From Allolobophora icterica (Eukaryota; Annelida; Clitellata; Crassiclitellata; Lumbricidae), in assembly GCA_963556255.1 (NCBI GenBank), contig OY744605.1, positions 86,644,039 to 86,708,038 on the forward strand: a stretch of DNA of 64,000 nucleotides, in the 5' to 3' direction. A program made the position numbers and the translations under genes. The notes beneath the pieces are model-generated. The model saw only the letters and a program-made list of their open reading frames with translations. It made no database searches and was not told the origin of the DNA. This document shows, one piece after another, positions 59,704-64,000 of this stretch (position 1 is the stretch's first letter; each line of letters begins with the position of its first letter).

Positions 59704-60100
59704 ATGAACAGTCATTTAACAGAACTCAAGAATTCTGTATCAAGCCTGCTTGCATCATACGACCAATATCTATGGATGGATACAAGTCTTGTTGGTCAGG
59801 AAAACCCATGGCAGCAGCAACAGTTATTCTGTATCAGACGGTATGATAAACCATGGGAAGATTTCAAATGGACTCACTATCTGTACATTAACATCCAGTG
59901 CTCGAAAAGCTACTGTGTGTGTGTGTCAGCGACTTCAGCACCTGTAGAACGTATTTTTTCAGATGGCGGAATTTTTATGAGGCCCACCAAGCACGTTGTC
60001 GTGGTCTACGCAGGTGCATGCATCAAGGGAAGAAAACCGACGCGTCAACAAGCTTGTTTACAACGCACGGAAATTTCTGCAGCAAGCTGTCAACATTAAT
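59704..60100 (+). pseudogene. hAT transposase C-terminal (dimerisation) remnant
   Basis: The frame contains CVCVSATSAPVERIFSDGG followed by IFMRPTK, the classical hAT dimerisation signature (SAPVERxFS..G). Neighbouring frames continue the similarity out of register (SARKATVCVC), so the copy is frameshifted. It directly abuts the LTR. Confidence 0.75.
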
Positions 60101-60125
60101 TCGGTGCATGCAACAAGGATATACG

Positions 60126-60428
60126 TGTTCAGTAGGACTTTCCAGGGAAAAGTACAGTGACGTCACAGAACGTTCTGGAATCCGGGAGAACTCTATATAA
60201 GATAGACCTGATGTACATTGGGGGCCTTTTGACGAAGATTTGTAAACGTTGAAACATTGATCGTATAACGTTCAATCGAGACCAGCCAACCTGTGTGCTG
60301 TCTACGATTGTGATATTTGATAGACGAGTTGACTTACTCTACACTTAATCGACTTTATTTTTAAATAAAGATCTTTTAATAGTTCCTTCGTTGGTTCGTC
60401 GTTGCGATCGAAGGAGTCGACCGCGACA
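60126..60428 (+). repeat. 5' LTR of the retrotransposon
   Basis: The right end is set by ..GCGACA four bases before the primer binding site. The left end TGTTCAG is inferred from the TGT..ACA convention and the position of promoter motifs. It contains TATATAA (60194-60200) and AATAAA (60364-60369), giving U3 of about 100 bp, then R and a short U5. The 3' LTR needed to confirm the borders lies outside. Confidence 0.7.
60135..60200 (+). promoter_or_regulatory. compact U3 promoter: kappaB-like, CRE, heat-shock element, TATA
   Basis: GGACTTTCC (60135-60143), palindromic TGACGTCA (60158-60165), a perfect nGAAnnTTCnnGAAn heat-shock element (60167-60181) and TATATAA (60194-60200) lie within 66 bp. 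Sites are recognised by consensus only. Confidence 0.6.
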
Positions 60429-60432
60429 TTAT

Positions 60433-60451
60433 TGGTGTCAGAAGTGGGATC
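60433..60451 (+). other. primer binding site, tRNA-Leu-like
   Basis: TGGTGTCAGAAGTGGGATC follows the LTR by four bases. It closely matches the complement of the 3' end of animal tRNA-Leu (TGGTGTCAGGAGTGGGA pattern, one difference in that stretch). Confidence 0.8.
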
Positions 60452-60952
60452 ATCGGTGTTGGATCCGGTGAAGAAGACGCGAGCCGACGGAGGAAGGAGT
60501 CAACCCGGAGGATCAAGAGACGGTCTGTTCCAGACAGCGAGCGGATCAAGACGCCTTTCTACCGTGGGAGACGGGTGAATCGGCATACGACAGTCGGACG
60601 GACGAAGTGCGTCGTTCGGCTGAGACAGCAGAAGACAGCAGTCAACATACGGGTAAGATCCTAGGTGTTGTCGTGGCTGAGAAGGAGAAAAGAGAGTGGA
60701 GTTGCAGCCGAGTGGGAGGCAGCCATTATTTCTCTTTCAATATCTGCTGATTATTTCTTTGAAATTTGATCCATTGTTGTGATCGAGGCCAGACTTGCGT
60801 GAGCTTGTATAGTTTTTGCGTACTTGGCGAGTGTACTTCTTTGGATACTGCATAGTTGCACTTTGGGTTGTGGAATTTTCCTTTTGTGTGGCGGGTTTGC
60901 CGCGTGGTGTCTGTTTTTTTTGTTGATTGTTGTTGACTGACTGTTTGTAAAA

Positions 60953-63900
60953 ATGGAAGCGTTGACAACAGAGATGCAAGCGAATATTCGCAAAATGTCG
61001 TCTGAGCGCCTTAGGGTGTATCTTATGAAGGCAGGAAGGGACGAAGATGATGTTATGTCATGGGATCGAAATCAATTAATGGAAGAATGGGCCATGGAGA
61101 TTGGAAAAGAGGAAGAGGAATTTAAGGGTAGTCCAATATCTCCAACAGGAGTGGATTACGAGCTGCAGAAGCGCCGTCTGGAGTTCGAAATCCGTAAATA
61201 TGAAGAACAAAAGAAAGAACAAAGGGAGAAGGAAGAAAGAGAAAGGGAGGAACGGAAGGAGAAGGAAGAAAGAGAAAGGGAGGAACGGAAGGAGAAGGAA
61301 GAAAGAGAAAGGGAGGAACGGAAGGAGAAGGAAGAAAGAGAGAGGGAGGAACGGAAGGAGAAGGAAGAAAGGGAGGAAAAGAGGAGAGAGGAAGAAAAGA
61401 AGGAACGGAAAGAGAAAGAAGAAAGAGAAAAGAAGGAACGGAAAGAGAAAGAAGAAAGGGAGAGGAAGGAAAAGCAGGAAGAACGAAATGTTAGAGATTC
61501 TTTAGCAAGTCGTACTAAGCGTTATAGTGATGCCCTCAAGAATATTCTTTGGAAATTTCCTTCAGACCCTATAGAAATTCCAGGTTTCTTTGATCACTTG
61601 GATGGTTTGTTTAATGTGTATGAGGTGGATGAAGATGTTAGAGCAAAATTATTGCTAGCCATTTTAAGTGAAAGAGCTAAGGCATTAACCATGCGCCTTA
61701 CTGAGGCACAGCTCCATGACTACAAATTCCTGAAGGAGTTTTTGCTACGGGAGTTTAAGATAAGCCCTTCAAATCTTAGAGCCCGATTTTGGTCGTTGCA
61801 CAAAGCATCGGACGAATCATTTACGATCTATTCATCCAAATTGCGTGTGGCTCTTATGTATTATTTGAAAAGTAGAAAGATAACTGATGAGTTTGATAAA
61901 CTTGTAAGTTTATTGGTTGCGGATCGGCTTAAGGAGTCCTTGTCGAAGGCTTGTTTAGATTATATCTTGGCCCAAGAAAAAGAGGAGTGGTTGAGCTGTG
62001 AAGACATAGCTAATGCGGCTGACATTTATGTAGCGTCGCATGATGGTGGGAATGACTTAGTATGCCGTAGTCATCCGACACCGAAGTATAACAATTGGAC
62101 GAGAGGTCAACCACATGTTCAAGTCAATAACCAGACAGCTCAACCCAAGTCTCCCAAACCGGAATTAAGGGGTGAAGCCAAGATAGGTGCGAGGGTGTCT
62201 CAGGAGGAGGCCAAGGTAAAGGGTCTCTGTTTCCTATGTCATCAGAAGGGTCATAGGGCAAGGGAGTGCCAGACCAAACCAAGTTCTAAAAAGGTGAGTA
62301 CTTGTATATTTGGGAACCCAACTGAAGAAGTGATCGACTTAGTTGTTGAGAAGGTCAACGTGTTGCATGAGATACCTGAACAGGTAAAGCAAGGGAATTT
62401 ATTGGATAATTCTAAACCAATAGGGTTGGAAACTGCTGTAAGGGTATACGAGAATAGTATTGATGGATTACACGAGAGGTCGTATATCAATGTACAGATT
62501 GAAGATCTCCCTTCTCAGACAGCATTATCTGATTCAGGAGCAGAAATTTGTTGTATTGATAAGAAATTAATTGAGTCACTAAACTTACCCGTGATTAAAC
62601 GGATTAATATAATTGGTTTTCATGGAGAAGGATGTAAGGCAGATGTAGTATACCTACAAATGAAATTAGCTAATTCAATGGAAGGAACGACAAACATTGC
62701 GCCATCTTTGTGCGTCATGTTCGCTGCAGTCCCTGAACTAAATGAACGGGTTATTCTGACACCCCATGTTGTGGACCTATTAAGGGATAGTTCGCAATAT
62801 GTAGTGATGGTAGCTGGCGTAGATCGATGTGTACAAATAAATAAAGGGGCAGAAGAAGATAACTTAGAAGTTAATATCGAGAAAAGTAACAGCAACGAAT
62901 CCTTGCCGTCAGAAGTGAATGAATATTCTCAGGAGCAACTAGTTGATGATTCAGATAATTTTCTTGATGTTGAGTCAACAGAGTTCAAGTCTGATGAGGG
63001 AGTAGCGAATAATGATACTTTATTGCGTGAGCAACAGAATTGCAACAATCTTATATCTTGCTGGCAACAAGCGAGACAGAATAAAAATAATTTCTTTATA
63101 GATAATAACCTCCTGTACCACAAAGGGGAAATTATGGGACATAAGGTTAATCAATTATGTTTACCGGAAGATAGAATCGAGGTTGTCTTGCGAGTAGCAC
63201 ACGATGCCCCATGTGCTGGGCACATGGCTTTTAAGGCAACGAGAGCCAGGATCAAATTAAACTTTTGGTTTCCAAGAATGGATGAGAGGATTCGCGAATA
63301 TTGTGCGTCTTGTCAAATTTGTCAACTAAGAACTCCAGTTAAAGTGGCAGATCGAGTCCCGATCACTCCTATTCCGAGGGCGGATGAACTCTGTTTTAAC
63401 CATCTAAATATGGATTGTATTGGCCCTATGGTAGTGACTGGAGAATCCAACAAATCGAAACCCCAGTACAATTATGCTTTGGTTCTGGTGGACAAATTTT
63501 CTCGTTGGCCGATGGCGTATCCTCTTAGATCGCTGAATGCAAAGGGAGTTTGTGAAGCTCTGTTGCAAGTTTTTACAACTTTTTCTATTCCAAGGATCAT
63601 CAGTTCTGATTGTGGTACCAACTTTACCAGTCGTTTGACGAAAGAATTCTTGCGGCGAATGGGTTGTAGTCCCAGATTTAATACCCCTGGACATCCTGAG
63701 GCAGCTGGATTGGTTGAAAGATGCAACCAAAGCTTGAAAACCATGATCTTTAAGCTTGCTCAATCTGATCCTCGTGGATGGCACCAATTGTTACCGTTTG
63801 TTCTGTGGAGCCTTAGAGAAAAACCTTCAGGCACGACTCATATTTCGCCATTCACCATGGTTTATGGAACTCTTCCTCGGGGTCCACTTAGTGTGTTGAA

Positions 63901-64000
63901 GGAATCGTGGGCTGGCGAACGAAAAGTACCTCTTAACTTAGGTAAATCACCCGAAGAGTATCTCCAATCACTGAAGGAAAACCTCGAATTCGCGAAAGTT
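60953..64000 (+). CDS. gag-protease-integrase polyprotein, open at the window end (1016 codons, no stop)
   Basis: One uninterrupted frame from ATG 60953 to base 64000. Residues 1-60 include a short helical start. About 85-180 is a charged Lys/Glu/Arg coiled-coil built on an 11-residue repeat. About 195-365 is a helical capsid region with SCAN-like features (LLVADRLKESL). A CCHC knuckle CFLCHQKGHRAREC lies near 426. The aspartic protease motif ALSDSGAEICCID is near 526. The integrase HHCC finger (AHDAPCAGHM..CASCQIC) spans about 746-793. The catalytic core shows D (NMDCIG), D (SSDCGTNF) and E (AAGLVERCNQ) at about 820-922. There is no reverse transcriptase or RNase H in the frame. Intactness over 3 kb suggests recent activity. 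Confidence 0.93.
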   Translation, partial: MEALTTEMQANIRKMSSERLRVYLMKAGRDEDDVMSWDRNQLMEEWAMEIGKEEEEFKGSPISPTGVDYELQKRRLEFEIRKYEEQKKEQREKEEREREERKEKEEREREERKEKEEREREERKEKEEREREERKEKEEREEKRREEEKKERKEKEEREKKERKEKEERERKEKQEERNVRDSLASRTKRYSDALKNILWKFPSDPIEIPGFFDHLDGLFNVYEVDEDVRAKLLLAILSERAKALTMRLTEAQLHDYKFLKEFLLREFKISPSNLRARFWSLHKASDESFTIYSSKLRVALMYYLKSRKITDEFDKLVSLLVADRLKESLSKACLDYILAQEKEEWLSCEDIANAADIYVASHDGGNDLVCRSHPTPKYNNWTRGQPHVQVNNQTAQPKSPKPELRGEAKIGARVSQEEAKVKGLCFLCHQKGHRARECQTKPSSKKVSTCIFGNPTEEVIDLVVEKVNVLHEIPEQVKQGNLLDNSKPIGLETAVRVYENSIDGLHERSYINVQIEDLPSQTALSDSGAEICCIDKKLIESLNLPVIKRINIIGFHGEGCKADVVYLQMKLANSMEGTTNIAPSLCVMFAAVPELNERVILTPHVVDLLRDSSQYVVMVAGVDRCVQINKGAEEDNLEVNIEKSNSNESLPSEVNEYSQEQLVDDSDNFLDVESTEFKSDEGVANNDTLLREQQNCNNLISCWQQARQNKNNFFIDNNLLYHKGEIMGHKVNQLCLPEDRIEVVLRVAHDAPCAGHMAFKATRARIKLNFWFPRMDERIREYCASCQICQLRTPVKVADRVPITPIPRADELCFNHLNMDCIGPMVVTGESNKSKPQYNYALVLVDKFSRWPMAYPLRSLNAKGVCEALLQVFTTFSIPRIISSDCGTNFTSRLTKEFLRRMGCSPRFNTPGHPEAAGLVERCNQSLKTMIFKLAQSDPRGWHQLLPFVLWSLREKPSGTTHISPFTMVYGTLPRGPLSVLKESWAGERKVPLNLGKSPEEYLQSLKENLEFAKV
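61205..61480 (+). repeat. 33-bp tandem repeat coding for the gag coiled-coil
   Basis: Purine-only units of 33 bp repeat about four times perfectly or nearly so, then decay into shorter variants. They encode an 11-residue Arg/Glu/Lys repeat (EKEEREREERK). Confidence 0.85.

Larger units (their letters stand above)
60126..64000 (+). mobile_element. Ty3/gypsy-type LTR retrotransposon, Gmr1-like gene order, truncated by window edge
   Basis: It contains a 5' LTR, a tRNA-Leu-like primer binding site, a leader of about 500 nt and one frame open to the window end. Capsid, CCHC, protease and integrase follow each other without reverse transcriptase between protease and integrase. The integrase is of gypsy type (HHCC finger, GHPEAAGLVER near the catalytic Glu), yet sits where Copia elements place it. 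The family known for this order is Gmr1; RT-RNase H should then follow to the right of the window. An internal RT deletion is the alternative. Confidence 0.85.

Noticed and set aside
61101..61505. Lys/Arg-rich 134-codon frame
   Set aside because: It is the shifted frame of the gag coiled-coil repeat; the real frame begins at 60953 and stays open to the window end.

Overview
This window is animal nuclear DNA. It holds two spliced genes, both on the minus strand, set in sequence crowded with transposons and microsatellites. Exons are short, introns have GT-AG borders, and repeats fill the introns. The CpG-poor background, frequent TAGGCCTA-like words and the mix of hAT, CR1/L2-like and tRNA-SINE repeats would suit a marine invertebrate, perhaps a deuterostome such as an echinoderm or hemichordate. 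That placement is an impression, not a demonstration.

The left half (about 6.36-37.1 kb) is a complete CBP/p300 (CREBBP/EP300, nejire) gene. I could join 23 coding exons with matching phases from an ATG at 32902 to a stop at 6356. Their summed length is 7167 nt, an uninterrupted 2388-codon frame with every hallmark domain in order: LxxLL motif, TAZ1, KIX, acidic linker, bromodomain, RING/PHD, HAT, ZZ, TAZ2, NCBD and a Gln/Gly/Met-rich tail. A non-coding first exon and promoter probably lie near 37.04-37.1 kb.

The right half (about 44.3-57.9 kb) is a GRXCR1/CG31559-type gene (glutaredoxin domain plus a four-CxxC cysteine-rich tail). It has four coding exons, 625 codons and a long N-terminal region of low complexity. 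Its 6.5-kb first coding intron holds a degenerate L2/CR1-like LINE.

Between and inside the genes lie at least seven short hAT-type elements with recognisable terminal inverted repeats and 8-bp target duplications (several perfect), two tRNA-derived SINE families, many LINE 3' ends that each finish in a microsatellite, and minisatellites of 18, 20, 25 and 35 bp. The right edge holds a young-looking Ty3/gypsy-type LTR retrotransposon: LTR, tRNA-Leu-like primer binding site, then one frame open for 1016 codons to the window end. It encodes capsid, CCHC knuckle, aspartic protease and integrase with no reverse transcriptase between protease and integrase, the arrangement known from Gmr1-like elements.

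The strongest candidates for follow-up are this integrase-first element with its dense stress-type U3 promoter, a 61-bp near-perfect hairpin with its own target duplication nested inside a hAT element, the acidic SUMO-motif module in CBP, and the association of LINE 3' ends with microsatellites.
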